From NCBI GenBank assembly GCA_947846985.1, contig CANTUZ010000008.1, positions 29,531,352 through 29,595,351 of the forward strand: a stretch of 64,000 bases of DNA, written 5' to 3'. Within the stretch, counting starts at the first letter, position 1. Every line of letters starts with the position of its first letter. Under the pieces are notes generated by a model. It was not told the DNA's origin. It saw nothing but the letters and a program-made list of their open reading frames with translations, and did not search any database. The DNA is from Fratercula arctica (lineage: Eukaryota; Chordata; Aves; Charadriiformes; Alcidae). The position numbers were made by a program, and so were the translations under genes. Positions 28,001 through 43,000 of this stretch are shown one piece after another.

Positions 28001-31000
28001 TGGTCAAAAAAGCATGGATCTCTCCCTGAAGGTAAAGAACATCCTCTTAATGAAAAAAAAAAAAAAAAAACTTGCAATAATCTTGGATCCATCTCCAATT
28101 TAAACCTTGTATTTTCCCCTGTCATAAGAGTTTCAATTGCCTTTGCTATGAGCTCTCAGTTTCAATTTACAGAGCATTAGCCCTAGGCTCCTCCTCAGCA
28201 TCTTCAGGTCCACTGGGACATGCATTCCAAAACACCAAGCAGTTAGAAGAGTGTCAACAAAATCCTAGTGACAAACAAAGCAGACCAGTTGCCCAAGGAA
28301 ATGGGGGATATCACCAATATTTAAGAGTGCCAGGTGGATCCAAAACCATAGGGGCCAAAACAGTCTGAAGATGTGGACAGGAAGCCCTCCCTAAGGAAGG
28401 GTGTCTACTGTTTCATTCAGACAAGCAGCCTACAAGCCAGAGAAGACTAAGCAAAGTGAAAAACAAAAGCATCCAGAAGGAGACATCAAAATCATAGCTA
28501 TGTAGAGATTCTATGCATTTGTGTAGCTCTTACTACCACCACATGCCACATAAAGTGCAGACAATATGTCAGCAACACACGTTACAATAGAAAACAAGTT
28601 AACACAACAAGAATCATGAGGGCCGCTGCAAGCAAAGGTGATTAGATCTCAGATGGCTTCTCTCTCCGAGCGACCTTCTTCAAACAAAGGCGCATGCCCA
28701 TATGTAAGCCCTTACTTTCCCTGCTTAATGTCTCACTCCTTGTTAATCTGTTTTAGAGCACAGCATAACAGCCCAAGCACTTGAAGGAGCATTAGCAGTA
28801 TGCTCCTTCTTGGCACTGACCGCAGGTGGCAGCTGCATAGCTTGTAGTCAGTGAATTCTGCAGCTGGTCTGGTGCAGTTGGCAAAAACCTACTGTCCAGA
28901 TGGACATTAAATTTGCATTATTTATAATATATCAAAAGTGAATAAACCTATATCAAAGTGACTTATAAGGACATTTATTTAGGGACTTGTTTCTGACAGT
29001 TATGAAGCCACTTTCATCCAAACAATGTTTAGACACTAAATGCTTTACTCACCCATAGGAAAACGTTACACAGCTCTTGATCACTTTTAACCCTTACATA
29101 CCCCACACATGTGGAAAGAGAACTGGCAAGTCCAGTCCTTTTCAGATTATTACCTTAAACTTCATAAACTCATTTACAATTACAGCACTTGTGTCCGATA
29201 GCATAAATTGTGCAAGGAACTGGCCCGCTGAAGTTTTCCTACTTGCAATGTGAAAGAATGGAAAAGAAGCAGGTCACAAGCTGAAATTTTCAAATGAAAA
29301 AGCAAACAATCACCAGAGAGGTAAGCCACTAGAAAAGGCCAGAGCCTGATGAACTGTGTGATCTGAGTACTATATCACACCAGACAATGCAATTAAATAG
29401 GTTTCCTACAGCGTTTCTCCTAACCCCCAGCCAACTTTGAAAATTCCCTTTAATCACACAGATGGTAATCCCCATAATGTCCATCGCTCTTCAGAATTGC
29501 TAGAAAACAGTCATTCTTTATGTTGAAAGTTCTTCAGCTTTGCAAAACTGGCACAAAATACCACAACAGAGAATGACCATGTGTGGTTTGTTTTTTTTTT
29601 TTTAAAGCCTGAACTGAGAAATAGTATCTTTTGCTTTGAAAATTATAGCCATTAAAAAGAAGGTCATCTTCATGTATATCTTCAGTTATTAGCACTTCTA
29701 GGCAATCAGTATACAATCCATTTAGCTCATATAGGCTTTAAAAATCTTAAATAACGCCCTCTGAAAACATGTAATGGGAAGATTAATTTTGTTCCTAGAA
29801 AATGACAGAATTTGAGACTTCTCTAGGCCCAAGCAGTAGAACAACCAACCACTTCATCGCTTTCTGAAGCTACTGTCAGATCAGCTCATTGATACTGCTT
29901 CAGTCCCTTCTCAATACCAGCTATGACTGAGTACATCATGATTTGTATAATTTTTATTCTCTCCTTACTCTGCTCAGGAGATTAAGCATACTAATAAGAC
30001 TTGCAAGCATGTGAACCAATAATGTAGAGTACACCACCACAAAATCCCCGAGTATTTCCATAGTGTAAGCAGACTGTGCAACCCATGGCATTTTAGCAAT
30101 CCAAGGTCACTTGCCTTACAAATTACTCATTCCTAGATTCCACATCATTAAACACCTGATTCTATTCCCTGAAAATAGCAAAAGGTTCACTGGGAGAAAA
30201 AATATAAAATCAGCCATGACCGACAGCTTTGCTATAGATTTGCTAACCCAGTATAAATAGTTAGAGTGCCTGTCAGAAGTCCAATAGGATACAGTTGAAC
30301 AACATATCTCAAGTAGTCTCTGTTAATCACAGATAAACAGCTATTTGATGGAGATGAGAGGTCTCCAGGTCTAACAAGCTGGCACTTCAGAGGCACATGG
30401 TGCTGAAGGCAGTGCTGTCTGCACTGTATTGCCACTGATTCTACAGCTTGCTCAGTGCTAGGAGCAGCCATGGGAAAACACCCTGAAAGGCAGCACAGCA
30501 TTCAGGGATGGCATGAAAGGAGCAAACTAGCAACCAGGAGGACCATAGGTCTCAAGTCTAAACCCCCTCTGGTGCAGCTCTGAACCATTCCCACATGTCC
30601 TATATCAGGGAGAAGAGTTCATCACCTCCCTCTCCACTTCCCCTCCTCATGAATCTGTAGAGAGCAATGAGGTCGCCCCTCAGCCTCCTCTTCTCCAAAC
30701 TAGACAAGCCTAAAGTCTTCAGCCACTCCTCATAGGATGTTTCTTCCAGCCCTTTCACCAGCTTTGTTGCCCTCCTCTGGATGTGTTCAAGGACCTTCAC
30801 ATCCTTATTAAATTGTGGGGCCCAGAACTGCACACAGTATTCCGGGTAAGGCTGCGCCAATGCTGAATACAGTGGGACAATCACCTGTTTTGACCAGACG
30901 GTTACGCTGTATTTGATGCAGCCCAGGATGCAGTTTGCCATCTTGGCTGCCAGGGCACGCTGCTGACTCACACTGAGCCTGCTGTCGACCAGCACCCCCA

Positions 31001-34000
31001 GATCCCTTTCTGCAGGGCTGCTCTCCAGCCACTCCTCTCACAGTTTATACTTGTGCCCAGCATTACTCTGTCCTATGTGCAGAATCCAGCATTTCAACTT
31101 GTTAAATTTCATCCCATTCATCATTGCCTGATGCTCCAATCTATCTAGATCCCTCTGCAAGGCTTCTTGTCCCTCAAGAGAGTCAACAGCACCTCCCAGT
31201 TTGGTATCATCAGCAAACTTGCTAATGGTGCATTCAAGTCTTGCATCCAGATTGTTGATAAATATATTGAACAGGACTGGACCTAGAATTGAACCACATT
31301 AAATCACCATAGTATCCAGTTCAGCAAGATTACTGCCTTCATTTAGCAACATCCAGTGCCAAAGTGTTGTTAGATTCAAGTCAACTCCTTTGTTGATGTC
31401 CTCACTGATCTTTTTACAAATGTTTAAAACTCAAGCTGAGTCTGGTGCCAAAGTTCTTTTGATCAATTACAGCAAATGTTTGTGAGTAAGGACATTTCTC
31501 TAAGTGATTTAGCATCAGCTGGCATTCTACTGCTGTATTTAGAGTGTGTACAGACCTGTGCTTCGACAACTGTGCCAGTGGAGCAGTTCACAATGCTCTG
31601 GTCATCTCTACTTTTTCTTACACTCTCTTATTTTCCTCCCCACTGTAATAGTAAAGCTGCTATGGAAGTGCCCCTGTTACAATCAAAGTCAGCTGGATTA
31701 ACTTTGTTTCAAGTATAGATCTTTCTGAGAAGCCTGTTTTGTGTTGGTATATTTGGAGGATGGTCTGTCTCTTCAGAGCTTTGACGGTGGCCTTAAACAC
31801 TGGGTTGGGAAGGCTAGTGGCAGCAACCTCTAGCCAGCATATCAAGTTATAGAAAGGGACAAACTAAACTAATGTTAAGAGGAGTCACACTGAAGTTTGC
31901 AGAAACTAAATTAATCTGAAATGACACTGATAGTAGAGTCAGTGAAACATCTGTGTTTAAATGGCTTTGGGCTTGTCTAGTATACCACAGACAAAACACA
32001 ATTATTAACAACTGAATCAGATGTTGAAAAGAATAGCCTCTAGTCTGCAGAGTGATCTATTCAATTTTCTACATCCAAGTAGTCCCAAGTAACACTTAAG
32101 CACATAATGTTCACAGCACTCAATCCTACCTTCAGTTACATGCAGCATTATACTGTTGTGGGTTGTGTTTTTCCCCCCCTAAAAAGAATAAAAGAAATCT
32201 CAAAGACAAAGTTTATCTTTCAGTAAACAGTCAGGGTTTTTTTTCTTGTAATTAACATCAAATCACTGATATAGATTTTAAATAACAGAGGTTTCTATTT
32301 CTCAGTAATTCAATTCTACTTAATTATTCTGAATACAAATCCCAGAAGACATTTAGCTTGCAACAAACCTGAAAAAAGTTTAACATTTCTGGTTATTGTG
32401 CATGGAAGAATGCAACACTGGCTTGACGTTAAGCTTCCAGTTGGAGAAATTATGCTATAAAAATAAAATATGTTGAAAAGCACAATTTAAATTAGTTACA
32501 CTAGCACAAGGAAGGACCAAGGAGATTTTAGGAAACCATTAAAACCACATGTCCCAAATTAAGAATTTGCATCAGGTTCCTAACCCTTCCAAGACTCTCA
32601 AGTGCCTGAGCCAAAGCCTACTGCAGAACTGCAGACAACAGGAGTATTACTTCTCCAACCTAAGTGGCTTTGGATGGGGCCTCAAATCACAAAAGACTCA
32701 AACAGGCTTCCTCTTCCAGTAAATCTTTGGCTTCATGCATAGAAGTGCATCGCAGACTAACATGAATAAAGATGGATGCCTCAAAAATCTCCCATTCCAC
32801 TGTCGCACCATTACTGAGAAACTCCTGCAAAAATACATTGCTGCTGTGGGTGACACACAACAGTGCTGAAGTTAAGACTGCTGCCCTCATACTATGAAAC
32901 TGTAATGTTTCTTTGCAAAATGAAAATTGTTTTCAAGCTTTAGTGTATTGCACCATATTGAGCAAAAGCAATTGAAAAATTGGTCAGAAATTTTAATCGT
33001 GTAGGTGGGGTTGCAAATAAAGGTATGGGACAAGCAAAGCATAAAAGGGGGAAAAGAAAGAGCCCTGAAGTCATGTGTAGACTCAAAAAACACTAGTGTC
33101 ATGATCCTGAAGGAAAAGAAAAAGCTTCTTGAGGTGGCAGATTAAAGAGGGTTTGTATAGCTACATACAAGGAAGCAGCTTCCTGTTGTTCACCAACTCC
33201 TTTGTTCTGAAAAGCAGGGTTTGCACTTTCCTCTGAAAGGAACAATATTATATCAATATGCGCTTTTTTTCACCCCTCAGAGTATTTTTTATCTCTGCCT
33301 GTCAATGGAAGAGTTTTATGGAAGTGATTAAGTGTTCATTGTCACTTCCAAGGCACTGACTATTGATGTTCTTTGTACAGTGCTGAGAAGGGGGAGGGAG
33401 TACCATATTATATCTGACTCCCTCTATAAGCTATATAATTTGAATACAAATAAAATAATGTAAGCTCATAAGTAGTTCTTGATGTTTCTTAGTAATTTAA
33501 AAGTTAGTACCTCAGAACATAAGATTATTACATCTGAGACATTTCTTGGAGCTTGCAACTATACACAAAAATTATTTTGTGAGCGAACAACTCAAGCATT
33601 TGTCATGACATGGGACTGTTCTGAGATAAAAACATGAGATCTTCAGCCAGTATAAAACGCCTCAGCTCCATCAACTTTGTACTATAGTATCAGCTGCACT
33701 TTGACAGTTTGCATAAATGGAGGAGTACATGGTTTCTCATTTGGATTAACAAACTGATACTGGATGACCATAGGTACATTGTCTTTTGCTTCAAAATTCA
33801 ACAGAAAGCAGGGTTTATGCATAAGAATGCCCTTATGAAATGCATTGATTGTCACTTTCTTAACACGTGTTTTACATTTGGCACAGGAACAATACAAAAG
33901 CGTTTACAAACTGGATCGGAGCCAACAGATGGCTCCTCCAAGCCATCAGTCTCAGAATCCTACCCAGTTCCCACTCCTTCCCAGAAAAAGCCTGGGAAAA

Positions 34001-37000
34001 CAGATTGGGAAGATTCTTAAGTACACACACATGATTTATAAGTGTCTTTGTGTGTACGCATGTGCATATATAGACACACATCTAAGTCTATATATGTATA
34101 AACATGTACACATATAGTATGTTCCACCTGTACAATAGAGAGTGCTCAGATGCAAAATGTTGTCTGGGCTCTTCAGGTATCTACGATCCTTCCCAAAACA
34201 AAGTTTATGCAAAGAACTTCTACTCAGTTCAGTGGAGATATTTCATTAAAAGACAATGCTATTTTAGGAACGGCTAGAACTAAGACATCTGTAAGTAGAT
34301 ATTCTGGTTTCTTCCAATAGGGTATTCCACATTTAGAGACCAGTTTCTCTGTTCCACATCTTGGCTGAAGGCCTGTCACAGCAGGGACTGCAATACCAGC
34401 TATGCCTAGATAGAGCTGGGGGCAGCTCTTGGGTCTCTCTTTGAAGGGGGTCAGGAATAGGCATTTCAGAAACACACGGCAAAGTAAGAGGCCACGTGCT
34501 GCAAGTACTATTTTGGAGTTGATGACTGCCACTTGCCCATTTTGGAAAGGAATTCCTCTCTCTGGCACTGCCATGGGTAAATTTCCTCATTTTGATAGAA
34601 AAAAGCATCTTTTATTCTTCAAAAATTGCAGTAGTTGAATCGCCCCTTGTTCATGCTGATCACCATAACTGTTACTGTTAATGCAAGAAAAGGAGATGAA
34701 AAGTGGGTGCCTGTAAGGCAAATATTTAAGACATGACTTGTTGAGATGACTAGTTGCATGTTTCCAGCTGGAGCCCATTTCTCTCCTAAATGCCATCAGT
34801 AAAAACAGGACCTATTCTATACATCTGATTCTTGCTAGAGAAATGTACATATGGTTCTCTTGAAATTGTTCCTTGATTATTTCTTTTTATATTACTTTGA
34901 TATTTACAACACTCAACATCTGTACTGTAAGCCTCTAGAAAAACACTATGAATATGCACTGCAGGTAAATTTTACAGGCAAAAATCACATTAATTCCAGA
35001 AAAGCAGCAATATACAAGGAAGTTTAGAAATAGGAGAATATTAAAAGTTTGCATTCAAGATCCATAGTTTTTAACCTTACAAAGGTCCACCAGCTCTCAC
35101 AAACAGACTTTTGCTTCTATAGCTTAGTCTCCAAGAATCCCAGTTTGAACTGAATGAAGGCCTTGAAGAAGGCCTTCCAAAGGCAATAACCATGTGCCTT
35201 TCTCAGGCAGGGAGAGGCACATGATACTATCTTGCTTAGGATTTGAGATTTGTACAAGTTTCCCTTCCTCCTAAGGGCATCATTCAGGAAACAGAAACAC
35301 TAGTTAGGACCACAGCTTTGCTACTCCAAGACAGGCTCTGGGGTATTGCCCTATTGATACAACTGATCAGAAAAGGCCTGTACCTGTAAGTATTTGTGCC
35401 CAAAACTACACAGCTCAAACTCCTGAGATTCATAACAGAAAAAAAAAAGTTATTCCTGACTGGCTCAGGAATGCAGCAGAAAGTGCAGCCATTTTTCCAC
35501 AGCCAAAAAGGGGTCCACAGACATGCATAGGGTGAATACATAGGCTGATAACAACCAGTAAGGAAACCAAAGGAAGTGCCACCTGACCATTCCAAATACA
35601 GATGTAGATCTGACATACGATAAAGGAAGCCACTTCATCAGACAGGCTCTCACCTTCGATGGGAAGAAACATGTCTGAATCAAAAGTTAGAACAGGAAGT
35701 ATTTTTTGTTTTACAGAAGACAGCAGGCTATGGCTAACACACAGTAGCTTATTAGAAAACAAGATTTGAGCTCTATTATCTAAAAAGATATAATATTTCA
35801 ACAGAAAATCTATGGAATAAGAAACCAAACAATCCATTCTGGTTTTGTGGACCCTTCATAAGTGACTGCTAAATGGAACCTAATACAAAGTAAATTACAG
35901 GGAAAATCGAATATTTTTTTTCCTACTACATATAAAATTCTATTAAACATACATTTTCTAGAAAAAGTTGTCACTAATCACCTTACTAATGAACTATTTA
36001 CTCATACCCAGCAGTTTGTAATTAGTCTTGCCAATAATGCAAGGACCCAGTTTCAGCTCTCAACCTTGACACAGACTTCTTGAATGGCCTTTAGGAAATA
36101 TTCTAATTGCAACCAGGAATTAATTATAGCTGGAAAATTTCTCATTGAACGGATTATCATTGGAGAATACTGATTCATAAAAACAATTTCCATGAAACAT
36201 TATTGCATATTCAACAAAGTTCTGCTGTAACACTGGCCACCCTCCTGCCAGTTCACCTGGCAGGAATGGGATCTTCAGATTCATAGTTTTACTATGGGGA
36301 CCTGTTTATGCAATGAAATTTCTCAGGATGTCTCCTGGGAGTTGAGGGCAGCTGCCTGCTCCATGTCAGTAACAACAGAAAAACCAATTATATTTTCAGG
36401 GCTTTCAAGAATGTTAATTTTCTGGAGGTCCCTTTCTGTGGGAAGCTTCAGAATTTCTACATTTTTCTGCCAACCAGAATAACTTTCTGAATTCCCACTA
36501 ACTCTCCCTTCAGCCTCTTTGGGCCATGCTCAGTTGACATAGCTTGTGTCCCATTCACACCACAATGACTCTCCCCACATCAACACAGAACTCCATGTCT
36601 CCATGAACAAGGGTGTAATGACCCAGGATAGAAGGTAGATTGAACTGTCCAAGAAAGCCTTTCACCACCTTGGTCACTATAGCAGAAATATTGAATACAG
36701 TCCTCAGTATTTCAGCTCCCCCTCTGTCACGTGGCAATTATCACTGTCTCTGCTCCCTCCCTGAAAACACTCCAGGAGAGAAAAGTTATCTTTTATTGTG
36801 TGCTAATTTGTGGCCTCTGGGAAAAGCTACAATAAGTAAAGAGTCTAACCAGAGCTTCCTTATTAAGTTCTGCCTGAGCTCATAATTGAAAGGATCAACA
36901 GCAAAGCAGATAGGGGAAAAAAAGGGGCCATCAATTATTATTTTTAAGTAGAAATACAGCTTAGAAGTGTTGCCAAATGGAGCCACGCAGAGGGACAATA

Positions 37001-40000
37001 TTTAAAATGAGTTGTTTAGAGATCTTTTGAAATCAGTGGCCCTGCCCTGTGCTGGCTGCAATGTACATGAACAATCTAAGCTGAAAGAATCCAAACTACG
37101 GGTAAATTAAAACAGTTGATATATTTTAGCATAGTTAAGACTAGAAACACAAGAATTCAAAAAGATTTGGATCTATTCTCTAACTAGTCAGAAAAATTAG
37201 GATAAAATGTGAAATATTGGCTTGTTATTTTAAAAATCATACAACAGAAGACTCAAGAAAGGAACACTGTAGAGCTCCACAATTTAATTTCTATGGCAAC
37301 TTGCAAGGCAGTTTTACAGAGTGGTTCTAGCAGTTCTCTCACAGTATCAAAACAAATATGCTGAACACTAAAATTTAAAGAGAAGTGGTCATTTAATGTG
37401 TTGTATTAATGTATTTAAGAGTGTTATCATATGTGAATTTATATTACATCCGCATCATATTGTAGCGCTTGAAACTATTCATTTAGGCATATGGGACTAG
37501 GGAGAGGACCTCCTAGGTTACAGGTCCAATCTACAGCTGATTTAATCTTATTAAAATTAATTAAATCTTAACTAAATTTTAAGTAATCATAACTAAAATT
37601 TATCAAGTCCTCAATTAAAACTCTCAGGGTTTTCTCACTCCTACTACTCTTAACAATGTCGTTCTAAAGCCTCACTCTAATGATGGTTTGGAGCCTTCTA
37701 CTAAGTTCTTGTCAGAACTTGCTTATAACCATATTATGTCTTTTTGCAAACATTTTCTTTCAGTTTAAATAACTTTTACTGCTTTGGTATTTATTCCATC
37801 TCTAGTTCCTCCATATAGAAAGTTACCGCATTCTCTCTTAGTTTTCGCTTTACTACGCTAAACAAGCCATAAATAACAACATTTAAGTATAGATCTCTAT
37901 ATACACACATATATGAAAATATATACACACTATATGCACACACAAATATATATAACAAATATTTATAAATATATATACACACATATATGTACATAAATAT
38001 GAAGGAATGGGATTGTGTCAGACCAGATTGTATAGCTGTAAAGAAAAAATGTGAATTGACAAATGAGAAAAGTACAGTTTTATAGAATTTTCATTGCTTG
38101 CATTGAGATAAAGGTCAATCAATTGTGTTGAAATGGCATATGGATATGCATAAAAATGAGATGCTTATATGTATAACTATCATAGGAATAATTCAAACAA
38201 ATGTGGGGCAGGCAATTATGTCTAGTAGTAGCTAGAATTCAAAGTACTTCAGGAAAAGGTAACTGTAGTGAAAGTTTAAGACCTATAAATTCTGTTCACG
38301 CCCCGAAAACTAAGGATCTCTTTCCTTTGTGGCCCTGCCCATTGAAATGGAACAGTAATTCTCATAGCCACAAAATAGCCTCAGATTTTTCTGACTCAAG
38401 TTGTTCAGTACCTTGCAGCAGAATTTCATGGGTTAATATTATAAATTTGCTCTTATAAATTTTAAGAGCATCTTTTAACACCAACTGGATTCCTTTTGAT
38501 ATGAGAAATGGGAAACAAGATTTCTACTATAGCTTCTCAGTCTATGCTAGCCATTATTTCTTTTCAGATTATCATGTACTTTCTTATTCATCCACATTTG
38601 AAACTAAACACAATGTTTTCAGCCTCCTCTCCTATGAAAAACTTTTTCATTTCTATTTTGTCACCAAACCTACTAGTTTTTTTCTTGCAAAATGGTAACC
38701 AGATCATAGCAATTCAAGTAAATACAGTACAAGTAAAAACATTCCCATACTATTCTCCATCTCTGTGCAATCTACCATTTTCTTTATTCTTTGGGATACA
38801 ACCCAACAATGAGCAAGCTTTCCTATCTGGTCACTTTTGAAATTTGTTCTAGGATGCAACTGGACTGATTTGCAAGTGTGTTTCGGACATATTCAAAGAT
38901 GGAGGTTTGCTGCATTGTCACCCATAAAAAGCACAGTTAGCAGTTGCTATTGGCACGAAAAAAAGTCAATATCCCTCAGCCAATCACAGTGAGAACGAAC
39001 AGCAGAGCTGTTCACAGGTATTTGAATTGAACACCTGTGTTCCACTGAACTAGACATTTTTGTCACTTTATCTTTGATACATTAGGTATTACACCAGAGT
39101 TTTCACTACTTCGAAGGATATTGGAAAAATACACCCAATGAAACTACAAGGCACAACACTTGCAGTGTAGCACATATGTTTGTGTTCATCCCCTTCCCCC
39201 AGCAAATAAAAAGAAAAACCAAACTCAGATTTGCTTTTGTGCATTGGGGAGGTCAAGAAAAATTGGATTTTTCAAGTGAGGAGTAATTAGATGATTAAGG
39301 TGACAGAGTTTAACACATGCCTTCCATGGGCATTGACTTACCATACCAAAATTAAGAAGTTGCAGCTTTAAACTGAATTGCCAGCTATTGTGCGCACTTA
39401 CTGAAAATTCATTTTGAGAGGATTTATCTAATAAGTGCCTTCTTAAGAGCGGCATTACTACTGTTTTATCATCATACCAAGTTCTTAGGAAGTTGTTGAT
39501 TATACAAATGACTCAAAAGTTGGCCATATCACTGTCTTCACATGATAATGAAATCAACTAATCATTCATGTTACAAGCTCTAATTTCTCTAGCTTCTTTT
39601 ATAGCAGGATTACCCAGTTCACTGTTTTTAAGGATGGTTCACTCTGAACTGATTTACCATGTGCATAAACAGCTGACTTGTAATAGAGGAAGGGAGACTG
39701 AAATGGCTGGAATGACCAGCTGGTTGAATGAGAGTATAATTACCTCTGAGCAGCAGCATTGCTTCCTGTCAGCTTCAGTAGTCTGTGGAATTACAAAGTT
39801 AGTTTGCAAGCTGAAGATGTTTTTAAGAAGCCACTGTAGCCTTCCTTAAACAAACATAACAGATTAACAGCCTGACTATATGCTTTGGAAGAATGAATGT
39901 CCTGGCAGTCATTGCTGGTAAATAGAAAATCTGTCTATCTGATAATTGTTATCCAGTTATCTGATATCTCTGACACAATAATTATCCCAAGCCAATGTCC

Positions 40001-43000
40001 AGGTTTCAGTGCACAACCGGGGATTCCAATTCATATACTCAGACTGATTAAATGACATGAATCCCATCAGCCCCACTGCAAAGGTTACCTCAGTGAAGCC
40101 CACTTCATCATGAGCAGTTCACTGTGTTCCATTTAGTAACTCATCTTAAATTATACCAGCATCTTTTTATTCAGAAATCAAAAATTAAAAATTTAAAAGC
40201 TCTCAGGTCTACAATTTAAATGGCCACCTTATTTAAACTGTCATGGGCTTTGAACCCTCAATGACTGCAAAATGTGCATGATCTGAAAAATAACACTAAT
40301 GCAAACCTAATGTTGCCCTTGCACAGTTCCATGCGGAATTCAATGTGAAATACTCCAAGAATAAAGGAAGAGCTACATTTTAATTTCATTAAAAATTAAG
40401 CATCATAACAGAACCAACAGCAAAACAGCATTAAACGAAGGCAGCATTTCTGAGCATATGATGAAGTAATAGTTTTCACTGAAGGAGGTATGTTTGAATG
40501 TTTGCATGTATACTTATATGCTTTATATTTATACATACACATAAAAATAAAAGTTCAATTTGTATTGTACCACATATTTCATTATATTACAAATTTCAAA
40601 GAATACAACCTTACTTATGAAAATATGGGAAAACTGTATCATATTTTATTTTTAAATTGCATCAGATAGATAAGTATATATTTGCTACTGGTAGTCATTA
40701 AAACATATACTATAATGGCCTCAGTAATGGCATCCTTAGGGAAGGGATAAGGCTTGTAGTAGTCAAGTAGTAGTATACTAGATAGCTTATTAAAAACTGA
40801 GAATATATGTTATTTCCCTGGTTAAATAACAGCTAAAAATTACATAAAAATAGGATCCTGTAATAAGGAAACTCAGAAAAAAGCAAAAGAACAAAATATT
40901 GCAAACATTAAGTTTTTAAGAAATGTCATAAGAGTCCTTGAACAGTTGTCCTAGACCTAGAGAATTCCTGTCTCAACTGCTAATAGCTTTTATTCATTAA
41001 CTTTGAAGGCACTGATTCACTAGTATATTCTAAAGAACTGAGGGTGAACCAAGGGCTGCATTTTAAAAGTAGTTTTGAAACAGTTATGAGAATTCTAAAA
41101 TTACAGTGGCTGACATTAAAAAAAGAAGTTTGCAAACTCACCATGTACTATCCAACACATCAGAGCTCTTGTCCTTTTCAATTTGGAGAAACTGTTTCAG
41201 TGTGTTTCAGCTGCTACTGTGTGGCAGCTGTTTAAAAAAATTACCAGAAAAGATTTAATGTGACCACTTTATAACACAACATTGAAGTTGTTAGATAGAA
41301 GTAAATTTTATACTTACTTCTAATATACACAACATGCACAAAACCGTAACTTAATATAAGTCTTACTGTTTACTTCAGCAAAAGCAGAGTTAGACTCAGC
41401 CCTCTGAAACACAGAGCACAAAACCATTTCAAGCTGATACTGAGAAAAGGAGCTAGGAAAGCTCTTTTCTTTCTTTCAAGCTAAACGCTTAACACCTTTG
41501 GACCTCTCTCAAAATTCTTGTGGCATTTTAAATAAAATTATTCACTTGGAGATATAAAAAGCCTAGATTTGTTGGGAAGGTAGGACTTGATCCATGTGCT
41601 CAGTGTACGCAGAACAGAGGCTTTCTCTAAAAGCAGGCAATCTTTGCTTTTCACATGCTGCAGCCTTCCACATTTTGCCACCAGGTGGCAAGATGACAGC
41701 AAAAGGGATAATGCTATATCCGTGCGATTCACACATTAGTAGCCAGCTGCCGCCCTCTAATGTAGCGATGAAAAACGCAACAGCTCCTTAAATGCCGAAA
41801 CTCCAGAATGACACACTGCAATTTCTGGATTTGCAAAATGTTGAGAAGCTGAAAGTAATTAGGGTTCCACATAGCTCTATAAACCAATTTATCAAATGAC
41901 TGACAAAGCAGGCAAGGGTTTTGTATTGCAGTCTGTGTTGCAATTTAATTTACATGCTACTCCATCTTCCTGCACAGCCTGACAAGTACTCGGTGATACT
42001 TAGTTCTAGAAAAACACACAACAAATGAGCAAAATGAAACGGAGCAGACATTGATTTTCATGATCTTAGTGAAGTCTAACATACTTTAAAATAACCCAAA
42101 GTCTGAGCCAACATTCATTAGTACAGAGACAAATGAGGAGGCACTGAAGTAAATTCAATTACATGAAGGAAACACAAGGACAGGTAGATGGAAACACAGG
42201 TGACAAAACAGAAGCCAAAGTCCAAGGTGAAGAAAAAAAATATCAGCGAGTCCTTGCTAAGCTTCTCTAATTCTAAATGCTTACTCCTAGAATGTGGAAT
42301 TTGACATGAAACTCACACCCATGGGATGGGATGGGCTCCAGTTTTAAGTAAAACACAAGAAAAGATTCATTGTAAATGTCAAGGAGAGTGTCTTTTTTAA
42401 AAGGAAAAACACCTTTTGTTACTGGAAATTTTTAAGGTATTTTCTATTAAAAATAATTTGAGGGAATTATTTCAACAAAAAATTCTGTAATACAAAGTTT
42501 CTGGTCTGGAGAGCTATCTCCCCACCTGTTCCTCCACTTCCCAGAACCACACAATGTATTATACCAAAATATACCAAAAGACTAACTCGAAGATCCCTCC
42601 TACCAGTATTGTTCTGTAAGATACTACTGAGGTCACAAAACCAAAAAAGTCTTTACAAGAAATAAATTCTGTTGTTTCTCAGATGCTTTTGTCAAATCTT
42701 ACCTGCAAACAGGATGGAAGAACAAGGAGAGGGTGAATAGATGCACCTTCCTCCAAATAGATGCTGGAGGGCTACTGGCAATATCTTACTCTCTACTGAA
42801 GTGACGTAGCATATTGAGAAACAACACTAAGTCGTGACCCAGGTCTGATCTCAATTTACAAACCTGTAAAGCAGAAGCCAGTTGAATTGCACACTGTAAC
42901 ACTGGAATCAGGTCTAAAATGCAATTTCCATCACAATGCATGATGTGTGGATGAGATTTAAATATCTACAAAAGAAAAGAAAGAGAATTCAGCAGAGAAA

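Noticed and set aside
33709..34117. Overlapping plus-strand open frames of 103 and 90 codons
   Set aside because: They are antisense shadows of the minus-strand exons at 33.7-34.0 kb.
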